Positions 20,504 to 32,990 of a DNA stretch of 64,000 nucleotides are shown piece by piece (positions within the stretch are counted from its first letter, which is position 1; each line of letters starts with the position of its first letter). Made by a program: the position numbers and the translations under genes. Below the pieces are notes generated by a model. It saw only the letters and a list, made by a program, of their open reading frames with translations. It was not told the DNA's origin and searched no databases. The stretch is from Siphonodentalium dalli (Eukaryota; Mollusca; Scaphopoda; Gadilida; Siphonodentaliidae): positions 58,633,899-58,697,898 of the forward strand of contig CP136067.1 of the NCBI GenBank assembly GCA_032622095.1, written 5' to 3'.

Positions 20504-20873
20504 AAACACTTGTTGGTTGAACTTGAGAACTGATGAGAATGAAATTCTTGTTATCGCATAGCTATCTTTATATATTTATACTCAGAAACACATACTGCAA
20601 TGATATCACATGAATATCAATGAAATATTATCTCAGACTCTTTCAATCTCAGAAATTTAATGCAAGGATTTCAAAATATAATTTTTGGTCCAAATTGTTA
20701 CATTTGTTCATACCAGGCCGAAACATGGATCACCCTGATGTGCCTAAATTACACCAATCTGAAGGACTGGAAATATTCCATCCAATCAAACAGGGAAAGA
20801 TATACACAATTTCAATTGAGAGGGGGGAGCTGTCTATTGCCAAGTTTTCAACTACGTGATGCCACTCGTAGAG
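20504..20873. other. intron 5 sequence with an unassigned open frame
   Basis: A frame reading NMDHPDVPKLHQSEGLEIF (about 20726-20783) follows a CAG at about 20718, but its phase does not fit exon 5, so it is not annotated as an exon. An alternative transcript cannot be excluded. Confidence 0.3.
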
Positions 20874-21797
20874 CAGTGTTCGCGCTGTACCGAAAAAAAC
20901 TTTAGCCAAAAGTTTAGCCAAATGAAAATTATATTAGCCAAATGAAAAAAACTTTAGCCAAATGTTTTTTGGTCAAATTAAAAAAAACTATGGCCAAATT
21001 AAATCATCGTTTTCTGGTCGGTTTACAATTAATGACTAAAACGTCAAATCTAACAGTCACAGGTAACATACACAATAATTTAACTGATTTTGAATTAAAA
21101 ATATTTATATATATATCATTTATTAAACATTTATTAATCTTTATGTGAAAGAACGATTTGGGGGGGGGGGGGGGGGGGGGGGAACCCGGGATTTTCCTTT
21201 TTAATGTCATTTTTTTTTTTTTATATCAATTTCTTTTTTTAAATCATTAAATATTAATTATCCTTGCGAAAATATCTAAGTGACATCTGGAAACTAATAA
21301 CGTAATATTGTTACGCCATTATCAAATTACAATCTGTCGTAAAAGCATGCATATTATTTTGAATGCATCGGTATTGACGACAAATAGCCACAAAATATCT
21401 GTCGGGATTCACATTTGGCTGATTAAGCTATTGTCTTACAATCGGTGGTCATAAACCCTGCCCTGCCAGTGACCAGACAGACAATGGGGGATTAGCGGAT
21501 TAAATGTAAAACAATGACCTTTTGCTGTTTCGTGCAGAGTGACGGGTTTTCCTTTGTACTGTCCGCGATCGGGTTTCCCTTAAATCCCTTTGTACAGTCG
21601 GCGATATATTTCCACTTACGATGTTTTCTGACTAGATCGTTCACAACGAAAACCCACTTGCTAAAAAATCATGCTTTCAGTCTCCATTTGGGGTCAAAAA
21701 AAGTTTAGCCAAAAGTTTAGCCAAATGAAATTTTTATTAGCCAAATTCGAAAAAGATTAGCCATTGGCTAATTTGGCTACCGACAGCGCGAACACTG
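20874..21797. mobile_element. nonautonomous hAT transposon, 924 bp, TSD TCGTAGAG
   Basis: Terminal inverted repeats CAGTGTTCGCGCTGT ... ACAGCGCGAACACTG are bordered by identical 8-bp repeats TCGTAGAG at 20866-20873 and 21798-21805. Subterminal regions at both ends carry several copies of TTAGCCAAA, as expected for transposase-binding sites of hAT elements. The interior has a run of about 20 G at 21163-21181 and no transposase. Confidence 0.9.
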
Positions 21798-22069
21798 TCG
21801 TAGAGGCCAATGCCTGATCAGGCCAATGTGTGCCATAGGCAATGTGTGCTAGCAAAATTTCACATCTATTTAAAGGGACACTGTATTCAAATTTCCTAGG
21901 GATTTGTTTAACCTAAAGTAATAGCAAGAACTTTACCAAATATGCCTAGTGTGCGTGCCAATGGAAATGGACATCGCTCTGGAATAAAGCATGTTAGTGG
22001 ACCAAAATCTGTCAACTTTCACTGTTTGTGAGTATGGTACGATGAAGTACGAATCGATGGGAAAACAAT

Positions 22070-22232
22070 TATAAAAGAATGCATTGGCCTAACAATATTT
22101 ACATTGACCTTTTAAGCCAGTGCATTCTATTATATATGCAAGACTCCCTATGGGAGACTCACATCTATATAAGATAATACATTGGCTCATGATCTTTAAT
22201 GCTGCACCAGCGTGGCTCCCATCATGAAATTA
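22070..22232. mobile_element. TTAA-type hairpin MITE, partial
   Basis: Carries GAATGCATTGGCCTAACAAT, one full hairpin (CCAGTGCATTCTATTATATA ...), and ATGATCTTTAATGCTGCACC before CATGAAATTAA. The left hairpin is truncated. Confidence 0.65.
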
Positions 22233-22313
22233 ATATTAATATTAGGTCCTTTTGTTTGGCATGGCATTTGTTCATTTTTAAGGACAAATGCCCCAAGGCA
22301 TTACCATTTTAAA

Positions 22314-23415
22314 TAGTGATGCGGACCGGACCGGACCACCTTGGATGGTCCGGTCCACTGCCAATGCGGTCCAGTCTGGTCCAGGCCATTCCGGTTCGGT
22401 ACACATGCCTGGACCGGTCCAAAACGGTCCGGTCCACCTATAATAGTCTATATGTTAACGAATTCTCTGTTTTCTCAAAGTTTTTACTCTGTATATAGTA
22501 CAAACTATAAGGTTAATGAGTTCTGTGCATTGCAATGAGTCCATAATTGTTAAAACTTACATTGTTTGCCGATTGTATGCATCATTGTCTGTCTTTTGTG
22601 GGATATTCTGGAACGATGCACGATAATTGTATTTCTAGTAATGCGAACATGCACCAATTAAATGTATTGGACAGATATATAGCTAGGGCCAGAATGTGTT
22701 ATAGCCAATCTAACATGGCACTCAACTGATCGTATGCATGATTCGTATCATACTTATTTTCATTAAATTGAAATTTAAACGAAATAACTATACTGATGAC
22801 AATTATACAAATGTGTACTAATATGACTACTACATTAATATTGGAGTCTTGGAGATTGTGATGGCTGATTGTATAGTCCTGACAATTACAGTTATATGTA
22901 CCTAAGTACAACTACTATTGGATTAATGTGACTGTCCTGTGTATGTACTATGTAATGTGGTTTGCATGTTTCTTCGATAATTATAACTGTGAAAAACAAT
23001 AGAATACTCTATTCGATATCCATCCAAATTGATTAGTTGATGCCATGTTACACTGTTTATGACAAATAGTTCCATACTCATTCAGTTGCATGTTTGTCGC
23101 CTTGAAAGCAGGCGGCCGGAAATCGGCGACATCAAAGCAGACGGCCGCCCACACTGGCACTTTCATTATAAGGAAAGTGACATGTACAAAGTACATCTAT
23201 ACATTGTTTTCGTGGCATCAAGCGTTTAATAGATATTAACCACGTGAATGCGTCAATACATCGTTGCTAATTGATATGACGGCAAATATGCAATAATATT
23301 CGCGATAGTTTAGTATAACTGAAGTAAAATAGTGGACCGGACCGGAGAGTACCGGACCGGCGGCAAAAAGCGGTTCGGTCCGGTCCAGTGACACCCGGTC
23401 CGGTCCGCATCACTA
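22314..23415. mobile_element. nonautonomous hAT transposon, 1102 bp, TSD ATTTTAAA
   Basis: The ends TAGTGATGCGGACCGGACCG / GGTCCGGTCCGCATCACTA are inverted repeats, flanked by perfect 8-bp duplications ATTTTAAA (22306-22313 and 23416-23423). The terminal ~120 bp at each end is a patchwork of GGTCC/GGACC direct and inverted motifs. The AT-rich interior has only short frames. It lies in the intron before exon 6. Confidence 0.9.
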
Positions 23416-23659
23416 ATTTTAAAGAACAAGTTCCTTGATACATGAGCAATATATGTTCATCATAACAATTTCCAACTTTTCATGTCCGATTTCCTACTGT
23501 TCTGACAATTTTTTTTTACCTAGTAAGTATATCTGAGGGACATATATGAGACCCTGTGCTTTTACTATGTCACATCACGCTGATATTTATTGAGTGGGTT
23601 TGAAACCATCCTGTATGATAATGTCTTGCTAATGACATTTTTGTCCAATGTTTTAACAG

Positions 23660-23696
23660 GTATCAGGATACTGCACACAGTGTAAACATGCATGAG
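23660..23696 (+). CDS. SIX-TALE homeobox gene, exon 6 (small)
   Basis: Acceptor TTTTAACAG|G completes the Trp codon from exon 5, and the frame reads YQDTAHSVNMHE. It can end in two ways. The frame may use the good donor GAG|GTAAGG at 23697 and continue to a later exon in phase 0. Otherwise it reads on as VREIL to a TAA at 23712-23714 and terminates the protein here at about 391 aa. The exon is tiny, so support rests on phase and splice signals only. Confidence 0.5.
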
Positions 23697-23995
23697 GTAA
23701 GGGAAATACTTTAAAGATTTTTCCAAATGGAATGTGCAATACATGAACATTTCTGGGCAGTAACATCTGCTGTGTCTACTACTGCATCTGTCATAAAATT
23801 TATTTGTTAGAATTTGTTTGTCTCACCTTAACAATTGAATGAGTTTGGATATGCCTTTTCCTGAATTGTCATTCAATTCTGTTACTGTCAAGTAAGGAAA
23901 TAAAAAAAATGGCACCATGAGACTTGTAGAATAAACATTCCTGCAACATTTGATACTAATTTCAACCAATCTTTGAGATGGAAACTGGCCTTATC

Positions 23996-24252
23996 CCATT
24001 TTATGACGGGAGTGTGCTGGTACAGCATTAAAGAACCCGTGTCAGTCAGTTCATTCTCTTAATTATATCCAACAGGGAGCCTCACATACATAGGAGAATG
24101 CACTGGCTTACAAGGTCAAGGTAAATAGTGATAGGCCAATGTATTCTCTTATATATGTGATGCTTCCCTGTGGGAGACTCGCATTTATATAAGAGAATGC
24201 ATTGGCACAGGGTTTTCACAAAATTTCAGGAAGTTCCAGTCATGAAAGGGTT
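23996..24252 (+). mobile_element. TTAA-type double-hairpin MITE copy
   Basis: The family order is complete: GTGCTGGTACAGCATTAAAG, first hairpin, separator GGTCAAGGTAAATAGTGATAG, second hairpin ending ATTGGCACAGGGTTTTCAC, then TTTCAGGAAGTTCCAGTCAT and GAAAGGG. The terminal TTAA is degraded to TTTA. Confidence 0.75.
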
Positions 24253-26325
24253 TACATTCATGAAGCCTGTCAGAGGTTCTCCAAAGTAATCCATAAACGC
24301 CACCATATTCGCTCGGTGCTGTACCAACAATATCTCATATTTTCTTCTATAGGATATTTCTTCTAGATTACTAAGGTATTCGGAAGGGTTTCCTGATCTA
24401 TTGTGATATATAGGCAACTATATTGTATTGATAACTGTCTCATGGGGGAGGTCTTGATTTCATGGCTTCTTTCATCCTTTTTTCCAGTCAGACTTGTTTA
24501 CTTTGAAAATTTCAGAAATAGGGAGATTTTGACCAAAATAGGGAGATATTTTCTTTGTATAGAAAACAAGTTGTAGGCTTCTATGAATAAGGATTTAGTT
24601 ATAGTGTGGTCATTGAAGCAGAATTTGGGGATCAACCCGGAAGAAATTGATATAAGCTGATTTTGGTGTCATTCGATGCAGCAAAGCCTCAGGAACAACC
24701 TTTCCAAAATCCATAAAAATCCGCTTTGGGGAAACTTTGTTATCCAACATGGCGTCCAACATGGTTGTCTATACTACATCAGTTCTCATAATAAGTCATT
24801 ATACGATTTATTGTGGCATCGGAATTACGCCGTTATACCAGTTTGTGTTAAATTAGAGCGAATAGAGAGACATGGACAGAAAATTGTACAATCGCAGGCA
24901 TGAAATGGCTGTCAAAATTGCCGCAACTCCAAGCCATACCATGAAGAATGCAACATATTTGATAATCACATAGGAGTGAAAATACGTATTGGTAATATAC
25001 AAGTCGATTGTTAAATATCTTTAAAGGTACACACATCATTAAAACAGATCCATCTGAAGGATTTATTGGGTGTTCTGCTTATCCAACATCCAACTGTTGG
25101 GCCAAAAATAATAATTTTGGGCATGCAACACACAAACTAATGTTTCGCCTCACAGTGCATGGTAGTTTCATTCAGATGGTGAGTAAGTATTGAATGTGAC
25201 GCCGAAATTTAATTGCATACTCTAGCAGTATAAATACTCCCGGCGATAATTAACCGTACACATATGTCGCAATGATTATTATACTGTAAAGAAACACTCA
25301 TATTTCCAATAGAGTAGCACCGCAACTCACCAGATCAAAGAGACGGTACATCATACATTGTATGTAAGACTAATTTTCATGCTACTACCAAACCAGTTTC
25401 TAAGTAGAAAATTTTGTTCAAATTACTTCAGTCGCCACTTCATGACTGGAATATGCTACCACGCAATGCACACTATTAGTTTTCAGTATATAGTTTTTTT
25501 AAATATCCTACCATTACCCGGGGCCCCCACGTAATAGTGCTAGATAGCAGGTGATCATCGTTTAAGATGTTATTTCAATGTTGAACATTCATGCAATATT
25601 GTTTGTTGTGGTTCTGTGTGAAGCAGCTTGTGTAACATTAGGGAGAAGGATTAAATACGGTGATACAGTTGAAGAAAACATAGTAAGTTTCGCATAGATG
25701 TGGCCTTGGTGAATTCAACCAAATATAATTTCCAGGTATAAACAGTCTATGTCACAGAGTATGTTAGCAATATTTGTCAAGTTTAGAATTTATTGAAGAT
25801 AGTATATGATACTCCTTTGTGTTTTAATCAATTTAGTTCAAGGTATACCACCATGCATTCTTTTTGATAAAAGCGAAATATTCATGTTTTATCACTTGAT
25901 CTGAGGCAACTGTGACTACTATTTTGAGACAAGGACAACAGGATATGTGCATTTTACCCAGTACGTACTATATGAATACCTTTCATACCATTTATAGCAG
26001 TTAATTTTGAAAGGTTTTATGCTGCAGATATCAAAATAAATGATGATTGATCACATTCATGAGACTGCTCTGAGTATTCATATTTCTGCTTCAAGAAAAA
26101 AGGTTGAAGTCAATACATATCCCAACTCAGTCTCATTTAGCTGTTTAATTACACATATATCCTACGAATCAAGATAAGCAGTACAGATAAAACTACGTTA
26201 TTTTTCCGTTTCTGGGTGCCCAAAGTCCAGATTTAACCGTTTCATAAGACCCTGATTTTGCTTGCTCTCTCATGAGATACATCAGAGAGAATTTGAACAT
26301 CTCTTATCAATAATTTCTCTTATAG
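24253..26325. other. presumed intron 6 / 3' region, nothing firmly recognised
   Basis: No exon with conserved content was found. The tandem phrase CCAACATGGCGTCCAACATG occurs at about 24747-24766. Confidence 0.35.
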
Positions 26326-26388
26326 ACTGCAATTATTCCTCCTCGCATAACTCCAGTGTATGTTCACTCGTATAAGACTAGCTATTAA
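26326..26388 (+). CDS. possible last exon of the SIX-TALE gene
   Basis: A good acceptor (TTTCTCTTATAG) is followed in phase 0, as required after exon 6, by 20 codons (TAIIPPRITPVYVHSYKTSY) and TAA. This would give a protein of about 406 aa. No homology is recognisable and the distance from exon 6 is 2.6 kb, so this is tentative. Confidence 0.33.
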   Translation, partial: TAIIPPRITPVYVHSYKTSY

Positions 26389-27209
26389 ATTTGCAAATTG
26401 CATTCGATTTTGTCCATTTTGGGAAAGACATTCTACAGCAATGTTTGTGTATATTTCAATTTATTACCAATTTAGCATTAATTGGAACACCTACCGCAGA
26501 AATTCAATACTTTCTGATAACAACAGACATTATGTACGCCATCTTGGATCCTGAATTTTCCCATGAGCAGATTTTGGATATGTTGTTCCTGGTGTTTTTC
26601 AGCATCGAATGACTCCATAACCAGCTTGTATCTAATTTATTCCGGGTTCAACTCTCCCACGACCACACTATTATTATCATTTGATATTTAATTATATAAA
26701 AAATGACAATAACATTTTTAGTTTACAATATAACAAAATATAAATTATTAAAACATTGCAATCACAACCTACTTCTCATTCTCACACGAGTGGCCTTTCA
26801 CATATGATTTCAGAGCTGCCTTTGACACTTTGATCATATCTTGTGATGGTCGTAATTGAATCAATTACCATTGCTGTTCAGTTTACAAGCTGGTAAAACA
26901 CCCAAAAGTATCACTGTTCATTTCTGATCGAAACTCCATATTGAGCACTGTCATAGACTGTTTTCACTACATTCGGGCTAATGTATGCACACATTGCAGT
27001 GATTGCACAGTGCCAGTCAATTTTTTTAAATTGGAGAAACTCCATTTGCATCTATCCCTTGACTTTTTCAAAGTTCTCTTTGTGAGCGGTGACTTCAAAT
27101 TTTCCAACTTTAACTCGATCCACTTCAACACTTAAGAACAAGCTAATTAAACTGTCTGCTTTTGTAAAAACTTTGTTCATAATTAAGAATTATCATTGAA
27201 TATTGAAGA
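26389..27209. other. non-coding; possible 3'UTR
   Basis: AT-rich sequence with several variant polyadenylation-like words (AATATA, ATTAAA-like) around 26680-26760 but no clear AATAAA. Open frames are short and overlap on all strands. Confidence 0.35.
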
Positions 27210-27470
27210 TACCCTTTCTATACTAAATACTCATTGATGAGTAGTTCCCTTAGGAAATGTTCAAATAATAATTTCAACAAACGACCACAGGTCATTTGTT
27301 GAACTTATTATCTGAACATTTCCCACTAATTAATAGGAGTCCTTTGTACTGTCAATTCTTCTGTCTGTCATCTGCTTATATTTTCTGGACATCCCTCCAG
27401 ATGAATGATAGGCCCTTCCAAAATATACATTTATAACTGACTGAGAGAATCCATTTAGTAAAGAAAGGGG
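27210..27470. mobile_element. fold-back MITE family M, copy 1
   Basis: Central inverted pair GAAATGTTCAAATAATAATT...AACTTATTATCTGAACATTTCC at 27256-27322, with outer words ACTAAATACTCATTGATGAG and TTTCTGGACATCCCTCC. Related copies lie at 28470, 38025 and 39868. Confidence 0.65.
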
Positions 27471-28196
27471 TAATTCCCATGCTTGAAACATACCCTCAAA
27501 TTCCCAACTTTTAACATTAAGACGAGAATTGTCCTCCTGGGAGGGTCTCAATCACTGGAATATCCTAATAATGGTTTATTTTCGTCAAGACCAGAAGAGT
27601 GAAAACACCCCTTTTCAGACGATGACTATGTTTGGTGATAGGAGCAAGAAAATGTTTTCAGTATATTGGAGTGTATCTCATATTTTGAAAAAAAGGCATA
27701 ATAACTTATTAATATTTATTTTTAGGATCTAGAAACAGCTCAGGCGTTGCTCTTTCTCTCCAACCACAACGCTTATTAAATGAGGGATAACAGAACCTGA
27801 TTTGCAGAATGAAAACCATGAACTCATTGATCACCATTGCATAATATATAAAACAGCTGCTTGATCACGAAGTCATGATGAAAGAACGACTTTCTATTTA
27901 ATAGCATGAAGTATGCCTTGGATATGCATGACACTGAATGCGCCTTGTCATACTTAATTTTAAACTTTCTTCTAACTTGTTAAAGCCACATATAATGTTC
28001 AATGCCCAATTAAAATGATATATATATTAAATATATGTTATTTACCGTTAAAATACCTAGAATAGATATGGATGTATAAGGCACTGGTTCAGTATCAAGT
28101 GTTAAAATGCCTTAGAATGTGAGTGAACAAATCATAATTTCTTATTGAAATTGCCATGTTACAATTGGAATGGCACATTGAGATGTTTTGATTTAA
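27471..28196. other. non-coding, nothing recognised
   Basis: Simple AT-rich DNA without exon-like features or structured repeats that I can identify. Confidence 0.4.
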
Positions 28197-28440
28197 AGGG
28201 GACCATCTCCTTTTATACTCAAAAGAATATATGCAACAAATGAATGAATTTGAGCCATGGATTAGTGCAAAATACACTAATGTTCTCTATGAACGACAAA
28301 CAACATAGTAATTATAATGAAAATTAATTAAAAACACCAGCCATTTATTCATTTTCATTATATTACCATGTTGTTTGTATCGTTCATAGAGCACATGATG
28401 TATTTGGCACTAATCAATGGCTCAAATTCATAGTCCCCAT
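28197..28440. mobile_element. fold-back MITE family N, complete palindromic copy
   Basis: Left arm GGGGACCATCTCCTTTTATA ... GTTCTCTATGAACGA pairs with right arm TCGTTCATAGAGCACATG ... CAAATTCATAGTCCCCAT. One-armed or interrupted copies lie at 6525-6690 and 54895-55806. Confidence 0.75.
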
Positions 28441-28469
28441 TTTAAATGATGTTTAATAAAACATGTGTT

Positions 28470-28720
28470 TTAACCCTATACTAAATACTCATTGACGAAC
28501 AGTTCCCTTAGTAAATGTTCAGATAATAAGTTCAACATACAGCTCTTTGTTGAACTTATTATATGAACATTTCCTACCAATGAATAAGAATCTTTCTGCA
28601 CTTGCATTATATCTGTCGTCTGCTTCAATTTCATGAACATCCCTCCATATAAATAAAGGATCATTCCAATATATACCTTTATAACTGATGGGAGAATCAA
28701 TTTATTAAAGAAAGGATTAA
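28470..28720. mobile_element. fold-back MITE family M, copy 2
   Basis: Begins TTTTAACCCTATACTAAATA and ends at AAGAAAGGATTAAT. Internal hairpin AAATGTTCAGATAATAAGTT / AACTTATTATATGAACATTT. Its ends abut TTAA-like words. Confidence 0.7.
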
Positions 28721-29274
28721 TAGTGTTGAAACAATGGAGTTAGTTTTTAACTCTATACAATGATTTACGAAAAGCACACTTTTCCATACAAAGCTCATAA
28801 AATGCTATCTTACAACAGTCAAGTATTCAGTTTCTCAACATTTATTTCCCAGAGTGATATATCAATTTCATCAGTGAGAGAGATAAAGTTGATAAATTTA
28901 CCCTTCCTAATAGCAGGAAGCAGGTTGAAGATGCCATGCCGGCAGTGAGCAAATTGATTTCTGAAACAAAGGCTGAATATTGCATACATGTAGCGGCAAC
29001 TAGCAATTCTGCATCATGATCCGCATATCATCATAACATAAACATCACGATGTGCATTGCATCATCAAGTTGTGGATCATTGCAGCTCTAACACATATAA
29101 TCATGGGGGCCCATGTTGTAGTTGAAACTAGGGGCTTAAATGAATTGGTAGACATTTTTAGGCCACAGGGTACCCTATCATGACAGTGTATACATTTTAA
29201 TCTGCAAAACACAGCATAGCAGTTTTTTAGTCAAACGCTGTATGTGGCTTTAACATAGTGTTCTGTTTTTATGT
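28721..29274. other. non-coding, nothing recognised
   Basis: No exon or structured repeat was seen. A short CATCATGATCC/GGATCATTG pairing lies near 29010-29080. Confidence 0.35.
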
Positions 29275-29660
29275 TTACCCATACCATAGTATGGTAAACA
29301 AAGTGTCAACGTCCGGATTGACCACTCGTCGTTCGTCCGTCTGTCCGTAGACACTTTACGCATAATGCGATAACTGAAACATTTTCTTGATCGGAACCAA
29401 ATTTGGTATGTGAGTTTCTCAGCCCAAAATACAGATCAAGTTCGAATATGGGTTTGATCCGAGTTTTTTTTACGGAGTTATGGCCCTTTTTCGACTTAGA
29501 ATTAACAGATGCTACGATAACGAAAAAAATTTTTATCTGATCGGAACCAAATTTGGTATGTGAGTTTCTCAGCCCAAAATACAGATCGAGTTTGAATATG
29601 GGTTTGATCCGATTTATTTTTTAAAGGAGTTATGACCCTTTTTTTTTTTTTAAATTCGAA
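29275..29660 (+). repeat. GTCCGT-type repeat, two tandem ~165-bp units
   Basis: Begins GTCCGTCTGTCCGTAGACAC. The unit GATCGGAACCAAATTTGGTA ... ACGGAGTTATGGCCC is then repeated twice. Same style as 10368-12632. Confidence 0.65.
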
Positions 29661-31584
29661 ACAAAAATAATTTAGATTTTTTTCAGATTGAACTCCTTGC
29701 TTAATTTAACAAAACAAAAAATTAACATTTTTTTTTAAAACTTTTATAATAATAAAAAATATTAAAATAATAAAAACAAAATTGTCAATTACACTTCATT
29801 TGTTTTATACCATTTATTAGGTGTGATGTACTGTTTTGAAAATATGAAGATTTTATTGCAATAGTTACATGTAATATAATGATATCAATAAATTACCATG
29901 TGAACATCCGATATCCAGAGTATATGAGAGTACATGTACATATAGATGGTGTCATTCCAAGTGAAATCTTGTTATTAATTGAGTGATGACATATGGTACA
30001 AGCTGTGGGGTTTGGTTTGATGAAGTCAAAGATGTTTAAACAACAATTGTGGCTGTCTAATTGTTTTTCTTATCTGTCAAATTTGATTATTTGATTAATG
30101 GCAGCATGAGTCTCTTGTTTCTCCTAAGAGACCAACCCCTCATCTATATACCGGTAAGTGTCTTCTATATTCCAATGACCTGCTTATAAAATAATTAACC
30201 CTTTCCAAATTTAACATAGACACATGCTATAATGTACATGGACTCTTCCTCATATTTCTTATCTATGGTTATCTTTGCACACTATTCACTTCTATCAATT
30301 TTGATATTGACTGATTAATTGATTTTTGAAAAATATATTAAGCCTTCAGACACATGCATTCAATTTGAAATTAAAATAATGGCTGATAGCCAATATGGTT
30401 TATTTATGCAATGGGTAACAGGCAGATAAATCTACATGACTATTGCATGTGATGCCTTGTTTTGAAAATCAAGATGGTAGATGTTGTTAATATTTCTAGG
30501 AACCTTATTTTCCCTTTTGTTCATATTGTTATGGTTGATTGAATTTTAGGGGCCACGGAGAGCTTAAAAGATTAACTTGAATGTTATGGATGTTAGTGTC
30601 CAAGCTACTTGTAAAACATTGTAATGTGTGAAGCCATTTAATTGAGGACTACTTGCTTTCTTTTATATGAACTACGGTAATCTGTTTTGATTTAGGGGCC
30701 ATACGGACCAGCTTCCTCATCATACAATGTCTGTATAACATTATATAGATAACACTTTTGTATTGTATAAACTACATATATTTTTGAAAACCATACACCC
30801 ATGTTATGAAACACTTAATCTTGCATGTACCTGACAATATAAACATTCCTTATTTAATACACATGTCAGATCTTATCTTATCTGTTCATGTTTGATAAAC
30901 AAATAGCAACTGGGGAGAATGGGGGGGGGGGGTAAATTAAAGTACAATTTAAATATGAGATGGAATCCCATACATGTATGTTGTTTTAAGTAGTCTGGCT
31001 TGTCAACAAATTATAATTTCTCTTTAGAAATGAATGAATTTTAAATATCTGGCAGGTCAAAAGTGGCGGAGATAAGGGTTTATCACTTTTGCTTCCAATG
31101 AGTTAACTTAAACTCCTAAACATATCCTCCGAAATCACTAAACTGTTGGATCTCACAGTGAGAGGTCTGTGGGTGAATAGGGACATAGTTATGAGATTTA
31201 AAACTACTCCTCCCCCCACCCCAAATACTTTAACTTCTTCTTAAGACAAATTATTTGAGCTTTTGATTTCAAGTTGATTCCTGTGATCATATCTTAGACA
31301 AATTATCAGTTATATCTAATCGCTATCGCCAAGGTATGGGTTAAACATCTGCTGATCGTGATCGGCCTCTCGTTGTATTTAATATTCTTATGATCCCAAT
31401 TATCTTTAATAAATAGAATTATATTGATTGCCTTCATTTATGACGTTTCATAGTAAAGAGGACTTAGTTTGGTAAGTAGACGCTTCCAAACGATTGCACA
31501 ATAAAGTTGGTGAAGAGATTTAAACCTCAAAAATAGTAACTTCCCCTTGCCCTGAAATTTTGCCCTGTATATAACCTTCTGATC
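29661..31584. other. AT-rich intergenic DNA, nothing recognised
   Basis: No frame above noise. A poly-G run lies near 30921-30930. Confidence 0.4.
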
Positions 31585-31812
31585 AGACGCTCCTAAATTA
31601 CTATTTCTTTGGCTTGGGGGGGGGGGATATTTGATTCAAGTCGAGGAACCCACCAATCAAAGCTAGTGAGTGAGCAGACATCAATTTTTGAAGTTTGTTA
31701 TTTCTCGAGATAGTGGCCCAGAAACACGTGGTCAAACAGGTGAAGATGGATAACTCTAAAATCAAGTGGTTATTATTACCACTTGATTTTAGAGTTATCC
31801 ATCTTTACCCGT
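31585..31812 (-). repeat. dispersed repeat copy C ending in a hairpin
   Basis: Matches the complement of 509-955 (for example TTACTATTTCTTTGGCTT and GAGGAACCCACC). It ends in a near-perfect 35-bp-arm hairpin around 31778 (GGATAACTCTAAAATCAAGT with its complement), so the element was probably a longer fold-back. Confidence 0.6.
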
Positions 31813-32508
31813 TTTAGGTTTTAGAACTCTACCTGGTTGTCATTCATAGGATATATTACGTTTCAGAAAGAGAACAATGCAATTTATTTGAAGAAAACCT
31901 TCGGAATATGAGGGGGGACCTTACGTTTTTTGAGGTGTTTATAATTCTGTTACATTGTTCTATGTCATTTATAACTTTTTGTTTACAGTTTAATAGCCTT
32001 TATAATTGGTCTGTAATCCCAGATCAGTTTCTTGTTACTTCTATTTCATTTCTGAATTCATTCATCTTTGCACATGATTGTTGACTGAAGTTTGTAGTTG
32101 CATTATTTAATAAACTTTTGTCTTGGAATTATCCATTTTTTCCACTTTTAACAATTCTTAATTACTCAGGAGGGGGGTCTGCAATTTTTTTTTCGAACAC
32201 TAGGCGAGGGTGGGTGGGTGGGTGGTTCAGCAGCCCGGTTTACACAATTTTTCCTGGCCTTTTAAATGTTTTCCTAGAGTTATTTTTCTTCAAAATAATT
32301 GGGACAAAAGGTTTTAAGAATGCTTCTATTATGTAATAGGTATGCACTTAACTCTTGGTAAGGGGGTTTGAGTTCACCATCAGTTAATAATGAGGGATAA
32401 AACCAATGGGTAATACAAAGGTCTGCTTGCTAAATGTTTTCATCGAGGATCTATCAATGCACTTTGACATGGCAAGGCTCAGATTTAAATAGTTCTATTA
32501 AAAATCAT
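31813..32508. other. non-coding, nothing recognised
   Basis: Contains a GGGTGGGTGGGTGG run at about 32210-32224. No supported gene. Confidence 0.35.
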
Positions 32509-32990
32509 TTATTCAACCTGATATAAATGAAAACATAACACAACAATAGATTCTTCAAATAAATGCAAACTCTTCACTGAAATCTTCAAATAAAAATATG
32601 GCCGCCAGCAGCCATCTTTGATTTTAATCTTTGCATCACTAAATCCTTTAACTCCACAAAGCTTATCCCTCATCCGATCATCACCAAACTTCATAGGATC
32701 CTCGGTGTGAACTCTCGATGGGTGCCTAGCATTTTTTCCTGAATTTTGTAAAAAAAAAAACTGGCTGCCAGCGGCCATCTTTTACTCTTTGTATGACCAA
32801 ATCCAGACAGGTCACATTTCTCATCCAATCGTCACCAAACTTCATATTGATCTTCGAGGTGACCTCCAGATGGGAGCCTCCCTTTTTTCCCCAAAAATTG
32901 TTTAAAACAAACATGGCTGACAGCAGCCATCTCGGATTTCAAATGTCAGTCCATCAGCACACCCTGCAGCCCACATTTATTGGAGAATTG
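32509..32990 (-). repeat. CAGCAGCCATCTT repeat, ~155-bp tandem units
   Basis: Three units carry GGCCGCCAGCAGCCATCTTTG or close variants, followed by text about CATCCGATCATCACCAAACTTC. Same family as 41816-42230 and 48275-49290. Confidence 0.6.

Noticed and set aside
20719-20859. Possible extra homeobox-gene exon reading NMDHPDVPKLHQSEG
   Set aside because: The phase at its candidate acceptor does not fit exon 5, while exon 5 joins exon 6 cleanly. Kept only as a possible alternative.
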